DNA of 64,000 nt from Geobacter sp. AOG2. GTDB taxonomy: Bacteria; Desulfobacterota; Desulfuromonadia; Geobacterales; Pseudopelobacteraceae. The notes beneath the pieces were generated by a model. That model ran no database searches, was not told the origin of the DNA, and saw nothing but the letters and a program-made list of their open reading frames with translations. The DNA is taken from the NCBI RefSeq assembly GCF_019972295.1, contig NZ_BLJA01000001.1:2008117-2072116 (forward strand), in the 5' to 3' direction. A program made the translations under genes and the position numbers. Shown piece by piece: positions 50,074 to 59,178 of this stretch (position 1 is the stretch's first letter; every line of letters begins with the position of its first letter).

Positions 50074-51936
50074 TCAATTTTCATGGAAGCCTTCAGACAC
50101 ATCGGCTTCTCCGCGGATCACTCCCAGGAATGCAGCGCCATAACGGGCCAGCTTATGTTTCCCAACCCCGCTGATACGCGCCAGACCGTCATCATCCAAG
50201 GGCCGGTAGGCAGCCATCTCCATCAGGGTGGCATCCCCGAACACAACGAAGGGCGGCACCTGCTGTTCATCGGCCAGACGCTTTCGCAGGGCACGCAACT
50301 GCTCGAAAAGCTCCCGGTCGTAATCCAGCTCTCCCCTGCCCCGTTTCGGTTCCTTCTTTTCCGCCATCACCCTGACCCGCGGCCGGGCCAGCACCACCCG
50401 CTCCTCGCCCCGCAGGACCGGCTTTGAGCGGGGTGTCAACCGCAGCACCGAGTAATTGCCCACATCCTGCTCCAGATACCCCAGATGAAGCAATTGGCGT
50501 ATGAGCGCCCCCCAAACATCCTGGGACAGTTCCTTGCCGATACCGTAGGTGGACAGCCGGTCATGTCCCAGGTTCAGGATGCGCTGGCTGTGGGAACCGC
50601 GCAGCACCTCGATGACATGCCCCATACCGAAGCGTTGTCCGACCCGGTAGACGCAGGAGAGGGCCTTCTGCGCATCCTCGGTGGCGTCAAAACGCTCCGG
50701 CGGGCTGTGGCAGATATCGCAGTTACCGCAATCATCCTCCAGATGTTCGCCGAAATACCCCAGGAGCACCCGCCTGCGGCAGGTAAGCGCCTCGGCGAAA
50801 CCGACCATGGCATTCAGCTTGTGTAGTTCGATCCGGTTCTGTTCCTGGTTGCCGCCATTTTCGATCAAGGCCCGGGAGATGGCAATGTCGCCGTAACCGA
50901 ACAGGAGCAGCGCCTCGGCCGGCAGCCCATCCCTGCCGGCCCGGCCGGTTTCCTGGTAGTAGCTTTCGATATTCCTGGGCAGATCATAGTGCACCACAAA
51001 GCGCACGTTGGGTTTGTCGATCCCCATGCCGAAGGCCACCGTTGCCACGACCACCCGCAGGTCGTCCTTGAGAAAGGCCTCCTGGGTCTGTTGGCGGTCC
51101 CTGTCGGAAAGACCGGCGTGATAGGGCGCGGCCTTGACGCCTGCCTCGGCCAGGCGCCGGGCCAACTCCTCCACCCGCTTGCGGGAAAGGGCATACACGA
51201 TCCCGGCTTCAGCGGGGCGCCCTTTGAGAAAAGCGCTCAACTGCTGGAACGGTTTCTGCTTTTCCAGGACCGTGTACCGAATGTTCGGACGGTCGAAGCC
51301 GGCCACGTGGCAGACCGCCTCCGTCAGCCCCAGACGTTCGATGATGTCGTTGCGCGTCTGGGGATCGGCGGTGGCGGTCAGGGCGATCAGCGGTATGCCG
51401 GGAAAGAGGCTCCGCAATCGGCCGAGCTGCACGTATTCCGGCCGGAAATCATGCCCCCACTGGGAGACGCAATGGGCCTCGTCAATGGCGAAGAGTGCGA
51501 TCTCCAGATCCTTCAGACGCTCCAGAAAGGCGGTGCTCATCAACCGTTCCGGCGAGACGTACAAAAGGTCCAACTGAGCGCCGTGAAGTTGTGCCAGCAC
51601 CCGCCGCGCTTCCGCTTCCTTCAGGGAAGAGTTGTAGAGGGCGGCGGAGACTCCGTTGGCCGTCAGGGCGTCCACCTGGTCCTTCATCAGCGAGATGAGC
51701 GGCGAGACCACGATACCCACGCCGGCCCGGTGCAGGGCCGGCACCTGGTAGCAAAGCGACTTGCCGCCGCCGGTCGGCATAAGGACAAAGGCATCCTCGC
51801 CGCCAATGACGGCGGAGATGATTTCCTGCTGGTGGGGACGGAACGAGGTATAGCCGAAAACATTCTTGAGGGTTTCGTGCAGGGAGGCGGTCACTGCGGC
51901 GCCGGGAACAACGGATCGGAACGAGGGGCCAATCAC
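50074..51936 (-). CDS. recQ: ATP-dependent DNA helicase RecQ
   Basis: The 620-residue protein has Walker A MPTGGGKSLCYQ, DEAH box (AIDEAHCVSQWGHDFRPEY), the RecQ zinc-binding cysteines (CRRRVLLGYFGE, CGNCDIC), a winged helix and a C-terminal HRDC domain (residues about 530-605). It unwinds recombination and replication intermediates. The start is GTG 51936, overlapping the DUF502 stop (GTGA); an internal GTG fourteen codons on is an alternative. Its length is usual. Confidence 0.95.
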   Translation of the reverse strand: MIGPSFRSVVPGAAVTASLHETLKNVFGYTSFRPHQQEIISAVIGGEDAFVLMPTGGGKSLCYQVPALHRAGVGIVVSPLISLMKDQVDALTANGVSAALYNSSLKEAEARRVLAQLHGAQLDLLYVSPERLMSTAFLERLKDLEIALFAIDEAHCVSQWGHDFRPEYVQLGRLRSLFPGIPLIALTATADPQTRNDIIERLGLTEAVCHVAGFDRPNIRYTVLEKQKPFQQLSAFLKGRPAEAGIVYALSRKRVEELARRLAEAGVKAAPYHAGLSDRDRQQTQEAFLKDDLRVVVATVAFGMGIDKPNVRFVVHYDLPRNIESYYQETGRAGRDGLPAEALLLFGYGDIAISRALIENGGNQEQNRIELHKLNAMVGFAEALTCRRRVLLGYFGEHLEDDCGNCDICHSPPERFDATEDAQKALSCVYRVGQRFGMGHVIEVLRGSHSQRILNLGHDRLSTYGIGKELSQDVWGALIRQLLHLGYLEQDVGNYSVLRLTPRSKPVLRGEERVVLARPRVRVMAEKKEPKRGRGELDYDRELFEQLRALRKRLADEQQVPPFVVFGDATLMEMAAYRPLDDDGLARISGVGKHKLARYGAAFLGVIRGEADVSEGFHEN

Positions 51937-52523
51937 GTTACCACCATGCCGCCGGAAACCACGAACTTCACGGCCTCCTCAACGGTCATGCCGCTGTCGA
52001 ACACCTCGTCCTCCCGGAAAAAAAGGGCGAATCCGGAGGTAGGGTTGGGCATGGTCGGCACATAGACCACCACCAACGGTACCCCGTCGCGCTCCACCTC
52101 GGCCGTGACGAACCCGATCGCGCGCACGCCGGGGCGAGGCCACTCCACAAAGACGGCACGGCGATAGGAGGTCTTACCCTCCTTAAACACCTTGATAAGC
52201 TGTTTGCTGGACGAGTAGATCGATTTGACGAGGGGGATGCGCGACAGCAAACTGTCCCCCAGCTTGAGAAATTGGTTCCCCAGGACGTTGGTGGCCAGGA
52301 TGCCGGTGAGATAGATAACAACCGCGCCGGTGATCATGCCAAGGCCCGGAATATGGAGTTCCTGATGGGTGATGAAGCCGAAGAGGGAGTCCAGATAACT
52401 GCCCAGGATGCCGTCGGCGAAATTGAACAAAAAGGTCAGGATGAAGATCGTGATCCCGACCGGGATCACTACGAACAGGCCGGTGAAAAATTTTTCCTTC
52501 AGATGGTCGATAACCAGTTTCAT
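51933..52523 (-). CDS. DUF502 family membrane protein
   Basis: The 196-residue protein has two N-terminal membrane helices (FFTGLFVVIPVGITIFILTF and GMITGAVVIYLTGILATNV) followed by a cytosolic or periplasmic beta-rich domain with PTMPNPTSGFALFF, the family hallmark. Function is unknown. ATG 52523 has GAGGA upstream; a longer reading to 52577 is less likely. It is translationally coupled to recQ by a four-base overlap. Confidence 0.88.
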   Translation of the reverse strand: MKLVIDHLKEKFFTGLFVVIPVGITIFILTFLFNFADGILGSYLDSLFGFITHQELHIPGLGMITGAVVIYLTGILATNVLGNQFLKLGDSLLSRIPLVKSIYSSSKQLIKVFKEGKTSYRRAVFVEWPRPGVRAIGFVTAEVERDGVPLVVVYVPTMPNPTSGFALFFREDEVFDSGMTVEEAVKFVVSGGMVVT

Positions 52524-52616
52524 AGCGTCCTCACAATGATGATGCGCCGAGAATACCCTTTGCATCCATAAAGTCAATAGCCGAGGCGCATGCGGGCCTA
52601 TAAGGGAGAGATCCCC

Positions 52617-52647
52617 AAAAAACGGCCTGTCGGTAAAGGCAGGCCGT
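52617..52647 (-). terminator. Terminator after the receiver-GGDEF gene
   Basis: ACGGCCTG and CAGGCCGT form the stem, and the minus strand continues with TTTTTT. Confidence 0.8.
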
Positions 52648-52677
52648 CAGGTTATTTCATCCAGTTCGCAGCCGGTT

Positions 52678-53634
52678 CTAACCGATCTGAACCCCTTTGA
52701 TCGTTTCGCCATCCTCCTCCTGGGCTTTCGTGAGGCAGCGGTCCGCATTCTCGATAAGCACGTCAGCCGTCATCCCCAGCTTCTGCTGGCTGGCGGTAAA
52801 GCCCGCTACCCCGAAACTGGCGCTTATGCGGACCTCTTTGTCGTGTATCCTGATGCCCAAAGAAGCGATTCTGAGCCGTAGACGCTTGGCCACGATCATG
52901 CCTCCGGCCATATCCGTTTCCGCCAATACCACCATGAACGAATCCTCGCCGTAACGTGCCAGCCAGTCCACGTCCTTGCGGATCGATTCTCCCAGGCAAT
53001 CGGCGCACTGCTTGAGCACCACATCACCGGAGTAGTGTCCGTGGGCCACGATAATATCCCTGAATTGGGTGATGCTTACAAGGATCACGGAGAGCGAACG
53101 TTCGTAGCGATACGCCCTCTTTATCTCCTGGAGGATATGTTCGTCCATGTACCGGCGGTTGAACACACCGGTAACCGGGTCGATGAGAGAGAGGTTTTTG
53201 ATCTCTTCGATGTAACGTTGTTGAGATATCTCCAGCTCAAGTATCCGCTTGGCCGTCTTCAGGCGGGAAACCAGCTCGGCCTGGTGGGCGGGCTTGATCA
53301 GATATTCATCCGCGCCCGCCTCAAGACCGGCAATGATATCGTTTTTGGAATCCTGGGAGGTGAGCAGGATGATGTAGGTATAACGGCCGGAATCGTCGCT
53401 CCGTATGGCACGGCACAGTTCAAGGCCGTTCATCTCGGGCATCACCCAATCGGTCATGACGATCGGATAATACCCTTTCCTGAAGACGTCGAGCCCTTCC
53501 TTGCCGTTTTCTGCGGCTACCACCTCATATCCCGCCGCCTTAAGGCCCGCTTCGAGAATGGTCCGTTGCAGGCGGTTGTCATCCACCACAAGTATGGGAT
53601 AGTTTTTTGTCGGATTCCGTTGGATCTCTTCCAT
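52678..53634 (-). CDS. Response regulator with degenerate GGDEF domain
   Basis: Residues 10-130 are a receiver with phosphoacceptor Asp62 (VMTDWVMPEMNG) and Lys in YLIKPA. Residues 150-310 form a GGDEF-type domain (SLIDPVTGVFNRRYM). The signature reads RYGEDSF instead of RYGGDEF, and the usual metal-binding LDxFK is replaced by ITQFR. Diguanylate cyclase activity is therefore doubtful; a c-di-GMP- or GTP-binding effector role is possible. The adjacent 2-hydroxyacid dehydrogenase gene gives no hint. A terminator follows. Confidence 0.88.
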   Translation of the reverse strand: MEEIQRNPTKNYPILVVDDNRLQRTILEAGLKAAGYEVVAAENGKEGLDVFRKGYYPIVMTDWVMPEMNGLELCRAIRSDDSGRYTYIILLTSQDSKNDIIAGLEAGADEYLIKPAHQAELVSRLKTAKRILELEISQQRYIEEIKNLSLIDPVTGVFNRRYMDEHILQEIKRAYRYERSLSVILVSITQFRDIIVAHGHYSGDVVLKQCADCLGESIRKDVDWLARYGEDSFMVVLAETDMAGGMIVAKRLRLRIASLGIRIHDKEVRISASFGVAGFTASQQKLGMTADVLIENADRCLTKAQEEDGETIKGVQIG

Positions 53635-53659
53635 TGGTGAATCTCCCGCTGAATTGCTG

Positions 53660-54652
53660 CTATGGCTTCGGCACGAGATACTGGCCGTTGATCACATTGA
53701 TCGGCGCCCCGCCAAGATATGATGCGATATTGGCGGTAACGATATTCATGAGACGCCGCCGGGCGGCCAGCGAGGCCCAGGCGATATGGGGCGTAAAGAT
53801 GCAATTGGGGGCGGTAAGAAGGGGGTTGTCGGGAGACATCGGCTCATGGGCGACCACATCCAGCCCCGCCCCGGCAATCCGGCCGTTCCGTAACGCCTGG
53901 GCCAGATCGGCCTCGTTAACCAACCCGCCTCGCGCCACGTTGATCAGAAAGGCGTTGGGCTTCATCATCTCCAGCAGCCGGGCGTTGACGAAACCGGTAT
54001 TTTCGCTGGTCTGGGGACAGTTGAGGCTTACCACGTCGGCCGTCGAAAACAGCTCTTCCAGGCCGACAAAACGAACCGGGGTCGGTCCCGGTTCCTGGGG
54101 GATGCGTGGGGCATAGGCGATAACCCGCATACCAAATGCCGTGCCGATACGGGCTACGGCACGGCCGATGGTGCCATAGCCCACAATACCCAGTGTCAGG
54201 CCGTCCAGTTCGGTGATCGGCGCCTTCCAGAAGGAATGATCGGGGCAACGGCTCCATTCGCCGGCCTTGACGGCTGCATCGTGCACCCCCACCTGCACGG
54301 CCAGTTCCAACAGCAGGGCAAAGGTGGTCTGGGCCACCGATTCGGTGGAATAGGCCGGGACATTCGAGACCGGAATGCCGAGTTGGCCGGCTGCGGCCAC
54401 GTCGATATTGTTATACCCCGTCGCTAACAGCGAAATATATCTGAGCTTTGGCAAGGCGTTCAAGATGGCGGCGGTCAGCTTGACCTTGCTGGTCAGGATG
54501 ATCTCCGCCTCGGCGGCACGTTCCACGGTAAGTTCGGGCGGGGTTCGGTCATAGATCGCGCATGCCCCCAGGTTTTCGACCGGGACCCAGGGGTTGTCGC
54601 CAGGATTGATGGTATAGCCGTCAAGGATAACGATACGGGCGGGTGCGGACAT
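53660..54652 (-). CDS. D-2-hydroxyacid dehydrogenase (glycerate dehydrogenase-like)
   Basis: The 330-residue NAD(P)-dependent enzyme has the Rossmann motif GIVGYGTIGRAVA, catalytic Arg in INVARGGLVN, Glu in HEPM and His in TPHIAWAS. The pattern resembles glycerate/hydroxypyruvate reductase of the HprA type rather than SerA: there is no ACT domain. The actual substrate is uncertain. It lies between two c-di-GMP-type signalling genes in the same direction, 25 bp before the receiver-GGDEF gene. Confidence 0.88.
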   Translation of the reverse strand: MSAPARIVILDGYTINPGDNPWVPVENLGACAIYDRTPPELTVERAAEAEIILTSKVKLTAAILNALPKLRYISLLATGYNNIDVAAAGQLGIPVSNVPAYSTESVAQTTFALLLELAVQVGVHDAAVKAGEWSRCPDHSFWKAPITELDGLTLGIVGYGTIGRAVARIGTAFGMRVIAYAPRIPQEPGPTPVRFVGLEELFSTADVVSLNCPQTSENTGFVNARLLEMMKPNAFLINVARGGLVNEADLAQALRNGRIAGAGLDVVAHEPMSPDNPLLTAPNCIFTPHIAWASLAARRRLMNIVTANIASYLGGAPINVINGQYLVPKP

Positions 54653-54723
54653 GGAGGGGCGCTCCTTCTCAAGAAACTGCTATTTTAGCAACAAGCCGAT
54701 ACGGGAGGGTATCAAGCCATTCA

Positions 54724-57336
54724 TTACGTGTCAACGTCGATCATGACGGTCATGTCGCCTTCATCGGCCGCCACGCGGCCCCACGAACGAACCATTGCCG
54801 CAAAACCGTCAGCGGCCAAGGGCCGGCTGAAGTAGAATCCCTGGACCATCTCGCAGTTGTGCGCCGCAAGAAAATCCAATTGATCCTCGGTCTCCACCCC
54901 TTCGGCCACCACCGTCATGTTGAGATTGTGCGCCATAAGAATAATCGTTCTTACGATGGTGGCGTCGTCGGGATTGACAAGAATGTCGTCCACAAAGGAT
55001 TTGTCTATCTTCACGACATCGATGGGAAACTGTTTCAGATACCCCAGCGATGAATAGCCTGTTCCGAAATCGTCCAGGGAAAGACCGAGACCCATGCCCT
55101 TGAGCGCATGAAGCTTGGCAATCGCCTCGCTGACATTGTCCATAAGATAGCTTTCGGTGAGTTCGAGCTCAAGAACGCTGGCTTCAAGCCCGGTCTCGGC
55201 AAGAATGGCGCCGATCCGCTCCACCAGATCCTGTTGCTTGAATTGACGCGCCGAGATGTTGACCGCCATCGTCATCGGCGGCAGTCCCTCAGCCTGCCAT
55301 TTCTTGTGCTGCTCACAGACCGTGCGCAATACCCACTCGCCGATCATGATGATCAGGCCGCTCTCTTCCGCCAAAGGGATAAACGTGTTCGGAGGGATCA
55401 ACCCCCGATCGGGATGGTTCCATCGTAACAGCGCCTCCATGCCTTGTATCCGCCGGGTGGACAAATCAACCTTGGGTTGATAGTGGATGACGAACTCCCC
55501 TCGCTCAAGGGCACGCCGGAGTCCCACCTCGAGTTCCATGCGGTCCACAACCCTGGTGTTCATCTCAGTCGTAAAAAACTGAAACCCGGCCCGGCCTTTG
55601 TCCTTGACATGGTACATTGCGGTATCGGCTTTGGTAAGCAGGGCCGCCGCGCTGTCGTCATCGTTGGGATAAAGTGCAAGCCCAATGCTTGGCGACACGA
55701 AAAATTCCTTATCATCAACGATAAAGGGATTTGTAAAGTGATTCAGGATATGTTCTGCCACCAGGACCACGTTTTCAATCCTGTCGATGCGCGTGAGGAC
55801 AACCACGAATTCATCGCCGCCAAGACGGGCAATGGTATCACCGCTTCTGACAACGGATTTCAACCGCTGGGCAACGCTTTTCAGAAGATGGTCACCGATC
55901 GCATGGCCATAGGTGTCGTTGATGATCTTGAAATTATCCAGGTCCAGGAGGAGAACCGCTACGATATGCCCTTCGCGCCGAGCCGCCGCCAGGGCTTGTT
56001 CCAGGCGGTCGAGGAGCAGATAGCGGTTGGGGATACCGGTCAGAAGGTCGTGATTCGCCTGAAAAAACAGCGTTTCCTCGAACTGTTTCCGCTCCGTGAT
56101 ATCCTTGACCATGACGCATACGGCTTCTTTCCCGTCATACGGAATCAGGCCTGCGCTCAGTTCGGCATCAAGAGCGGAACCGTCCTTACGGCGGAGGCGG
56201 TACTCCCGTTTTTGCTGCAAGAGCCTTTCTATCAGGGTATCGGTTATGGCTGCATCCCCAAAAGCAAGTTGCCCCAGATACAAACCGGTCAACTCTTCGG
56301 CGGCATATCCCAGATAATTCTGAATCGCTCCGTTGGATTCCAGGACTGTCCCGTCCGCCCTGTTAGTGACGATGATCCCTTCACTGGCCCCTTCAATAAC
56401 CCGGCTGTAGCGCTGCTCCAGCTCTTCGCCTTGCCGTTGCGATACGGCGAGTTTTTTCAGCAAAAAATATACAACAAGGGCAAACCCCAGAAGAAGCCCC
56501 AAAAAACAGAGCAAAAAATATCCTACGGCCCGCATCCCTTTCCCGTAGATAGTTCGCGGGTTGGACACCTTCACAATGAAGGCGTCTGCGCCGTAAATAT
56601 CCCTTACCATGGCATACCCGTCAATGATACGGAATCCGTTCGCCACGACCACGCGGGGGGGGTCCCCGCCAAGCATGACTCCGTCCTTGGTCACGGCACT
56701 CATCATGCCGCTGGGCAGTATACTGAGCGAGAGACGGGCCATATGCGCCAGGCGGGAAACTTCGGTAGTACTCAGATAGCGCCCCAGGATCAAGGTGCCT
56801 CGGACCGGCCCCACGTATTCACTGGTGAGCACCGGTCGCGATGCAATTATCATCGGGCCTTCCGGCAGGTTTACGATTCCTTTTACCGAGCTGTCGGGTG
56901 TCGTATGGCTGAGCAGGCGGTCTGCCGAGGAGATGTGCCGGGAGAATCCGGCGGAAATTGGCACAAAACGGCTGTTTTCAAGATCAATAGCCTTGCCGAA
57001 GACCACATCGCCTGCGCCGTTGAGATACATTACCAGGTTAAGACGGAGTTTTAGAAACGTGGGGAGGGTCAGATTCGATTTTTCAAAAGCCTGGTTGCCG
57101 TCGCGCACGTAACGGTAGGCATCGTCCCACGCCGAATAGTCACCACAGATTATGTCGATGTTCCTGGCCTCATCGTTGATCAGGTTGACCGCACGCCCTA
57201 CGTTTTCCGTAACGTCCAACTCCTCGATCCTTACAAAGCTGTCGAGCAGGAATATCTTCGTAACATAGAAAAGCAACAGAAACATACCCGCCAAAGAGAC
57301 GGACATGATAGGTAATAACCTTGAGCGTTGCTTCAT
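54724..57336 (-). CDS. CHASE4-PAS-GGDEF-EAL c-di-GMP signalling protein
   Basis: The 870-residue membrane protein has a first helix (PIMSVSLAGMFLLLFYV), a periplasmic region of about 220 residues resembling CHASE4 (CGDYSAWDDAYRYV), a second helix near 280-300, then PAS, GGDEF and EAL domains. The cyclase site is intact (RLGGDEF) and so is the phosphodiesterase site (MEALLRWNHP, the EAL equivalent, here EAL in GMEALLRW; ELELTESYLM; DDFGTGYSS). It could make or degrade c-di-GMP in response to a periplasmic signal. ATG 57336 (MKQRSR) is preferred over ATG 57381; neither has a strong ribosome-binding site. Confidence 0.9.
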   Translation of the reverse strand: MKQRSRLLPIMSVSLAGMFLLLFYVTKIFLLDSFVRIEELDVTENVGRAVNLINDEARNIDIICGDYSAWDDAYRYVRDGNQAFEKSNLTLPTFLKLRLNLVMYLNGAGDVVFGKAIDLENSRFVPISAGFSRHISSADRLLSHTTPDSSVKGIVNLPEGPMIIASRPVLTSEYVGPVRGTLILGRYLSTTEVSRLAHMARLSLSILPSGMMSAVTKDGVMLGGDPPRVVVANGFRIIDGYAMVRDIYGADAFIVKVSNPRTIYGKGMRAVGYFLLCFLGLLLGFALVVYFLLKKLAVSQRQGEELEQRYSRVIEGASEGIIVTNRADGTVLESNGAIQNYLGYAAEELTGLYLGQLAFGDAAITDTLIERLLQQKREYRLRRKDGSALDAELSAGLIPYDGKEAVCVMVKDITERKQFEETLFFQANHDLLTGIPNRYLLLDRLEQALAAARREGHIVAVLLLDLDNFKIINDTYGHAIGDHLLKSVAQRLKSVVRSGDTIARLGGDEFVVVLTRIDRIENVVLVAEHILNHFTNPFIVDDKEFFVSPSIGLALYPNDDDSAAALLTKADTAMYHVKDKGRAGFQFFTTEMNTRVVDRMELEVGLRRALERGEFVIHYQPKVDLSTRRIQGMEALLRWNHPDRGLIPPNTFIPLAEESGLIIMIGEWVLRTVCEQHKKWQAEGLPPMTMAVNISARQFKQQDLVERIGAILAETGLEASVLELELTESYLMDNVSEAIAKLHALKGMGLGLSLDDFGTGYSSLGYLKQFPIDVVKIDKSFVDDILVNPDDATIVRTIILMAHNLNMTVVAEGVETEDQLDFLAAHNCEMVQGFYFSRPLAADGFAAMVRSWGRVAADEGDMTVMIDVDT

Positions 57337-57521
57337 AGAAGAACCCGGTGAGACCAATGAATGGAGTATGAAACCAATCACAAAAACGGGGCGCAGTTGT
57401 TACGCTTTACTGCGCCACGGTGTGTTTTACTTGTATATAATTAAAAATCAATGGGTTGCAAGAAAAAACGGAGCTGATCCACGGGGAAATAGTGTAAACT
57501 GGTGAATTGGGGCTCCATCGG

Positions 57522-58115
57522 TCATGCCGGAGGCGCGGTCGTACCCAAAAAATCCGAAACAAATTCGCGGGCAGCTGGCATAAAACAACGGAAGTCTTCA
57601 CGCAGTTCCGCAAAGCTCCGTATCAACTCCTGTTCTCCGCCAGCCAGCGGGTTGTCCCGCTTCACCCGTCGCGACATTCTCTCAAGAGCCACACCAATAC
57701 CGGCTATCTCGCAATAGGAAGGAATCAAATCCTCAAAAATAACCGGCAACAGGCTTTGCAGACGCTCCGGTAACCATTCGCGACGTTCCTCGATCATCTT
57801 CCTGGCTTGAGAAAGATAGGCCTCCAAAGAAGCATCCCCCCACTCATCCCAGGCCGCAGACAAAAAATGATCGTAGAACAAATCCACCAGAACGCCACGC
57901 CACAGGCCATATTGCGGTGAAATCCGACCACAGCTCCGACGGAAAAGCGGATGCTGTTGGGCAAAGCTGTCGATCCGGCGGTGCAACATGATTCCAGTCG
58001 CCACACCGTGAGGATACACGTCCCCAAGCCTTCCCTTAACAAAATCCCCCATGAAGTTGCCGGTCAGCAGGTCAGGGTCATTACCGGAGAGATGTAAATG
58101 GAAAAGGAAGTTCAT
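57522..58115 (-). CDS. acpH: ACP phosphodiesterase (AcpH / DUF479)
   Basis: The 197-residue protein opens MNFLFHLHLSGNDPDLLTGN and continues FMGDFVKG, the DUF479 signature with the HD-like metal ligands, and has DLFYDHFLSAAWDEW. AcpH removes phosphopantetheine from holo-ACP. In this organism acpP lies 38 kb away. Base composition here is still like the bulk of the window; immediately upstream the sequence turns AT-rich, marking the edge of the polysaccharide locus. Confidence 0.88.
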   Translation of the reverse strand: MNFLFHLHLSGNDPDLLTGNFMGDFVKGRLGDVYPHGVATGIMLHRRIDSFAQQHPLFRRSCGRISPQYGLWRGVLVDLFYDHFLSAAWDEWGDASLEAYLSQARKMIEERREWLPERLQSLLPVIFEDLIPSYCEIAGIGVALERMSRRVKRDNPLAGGEQELIRSFAELREDFRCFMPAAREFVSDFLGTTAPPA

Positions 58116-58299
58116 AGTGATCAGTTTGGCTAAAATTTGGAATACAATTTATATATTTAAATTTTAATGATTATACTTAGTATTATTATATCAGCTCAAT
58201 TTTAGGGCTACAAAATATTAAATACAAAATTTAATAACATACTCAATATAAATTTTAATTTTTTAACAACTAATTTATTGATAATATATAAATTAATAA

Positions 58300-59178
58300 T
58301 TACTTAAAATAAATCTTAGCATTTTTCTTAAAAGTATCTAAAGCAGAATCAGATGAAGCGATGCGCCAATCACACTCTTTGTCAATATCAAACCAAATCA
58401 AAATTTGTATTCGACTAAATTTTGAAGACAAAATTAAAAACATATTGTTGATCCATTTTGACTTTTCCCCCCCAAACTCTGTGCATCCAACCTCACCAAT
58501 TATAACTGGTTTTGTTGAAAGGGATGTTACTATATCATAACCCTTTCCAAATAATTCTAAAAAACTCTGCCATGCCCCCGACTCATTTAATGTCCCCCAA
58601 TTATAGCCATCAAGAGCTATCATATCGATTTGATTGTCACCCGGAAAATAGCTGCAGATTCCATTTTCAGAATTATCAGGATATGATGACGTATAGGGTG
58701 ACCAGACCCACTTGATGTTTGACGCATCTGCTTCCACAAAGAGTTTTTTAATATGCCGCCACGCATTTATAAAGTCATCAGGGGTGTTTTGGTTTACAGT
58801 GCCACACCAAGGGTACCAACATCCGTTCATTTCATGCATAGGACGAAGAAAAATAGTTCTCTGAAAAGCCGCAAGAATAGACGCAAAGGCCCTGATGTAG
58901 GTATCATACATCCCTGAGGTTATGTTTTTGAGTGAAAAATCTGGTTGTATTTCAGGGGCATGGTGTGCTGGTGGGATAAGCCAAGGTTCCCATGTTAAAA
59001 GGACATCGCTTGGTGAAGATAAAACCCAGTTCAGCCAGGAAAGATCATTTTCAATATTACAATGATTCCAAGCTCTATAAAAAGAAAGAAAAGAAACTTC
59101 AGCTCCATATTCTTCTTTAAGGTCAATTAGAGCTATACTATTTAACAAATAATTCAGACGGTAAATACCAAATTTCAT
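58300..59178 (-). CDS. GH26-like glycoside hydrolase without signal peptide
   Basis: The 292-residue protein resembles a GH26 (beta-mannanase clan A) barrel: the acid/base glutamate fits IFLRPMHEMNGCWYPW and the nucleophile fits PVIIGEVGCTEFG, with WVWSPY between. GH26 enzymes act on beta-1,4-mannan and related glucans. No signal peptide or membrane segment is seen from either possible start, so export is unexplained. ATG 59178 overlaps the GT2 stop (ATGA); a longer frame to 59274 lies inside the GT2 gene. It is probably the last gene of the operon. Confidence 0.78.
   Translation of the reverse strand: MKFGIYRLNYLLNSIALIDLKEEYGAEVSFLSFYRAWNHCNIENDLSWLNWVLSSPSDVLLTWEPWLIPPAHHAPEIQPDFSLKNITSGMYDTYIRAFASILAAFQRTIFLRPMHEMNGCWYPWCGTVNQNTPDDFINAWRHIKKLFVEADASNIKWVWSPYTSSYPDNSENGICSYFPGDNQIDMIALDGYNWGTLNESGAWQSFLELFGKGYDIVTSLSTKPVIIGEVGCTEFGGEKSKWINNMFLILSSKFSRIQILIWFDIDKECDWRIASSDSALDTFKKNAKIYFK

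Noticed and set aside
55444-57054. A 536-codon plus-strand open frame opposite the EAL protein gene
   Set aside because: It is an antisense shadow of a multidomain protein with clear GGDEF and EAL motifs.
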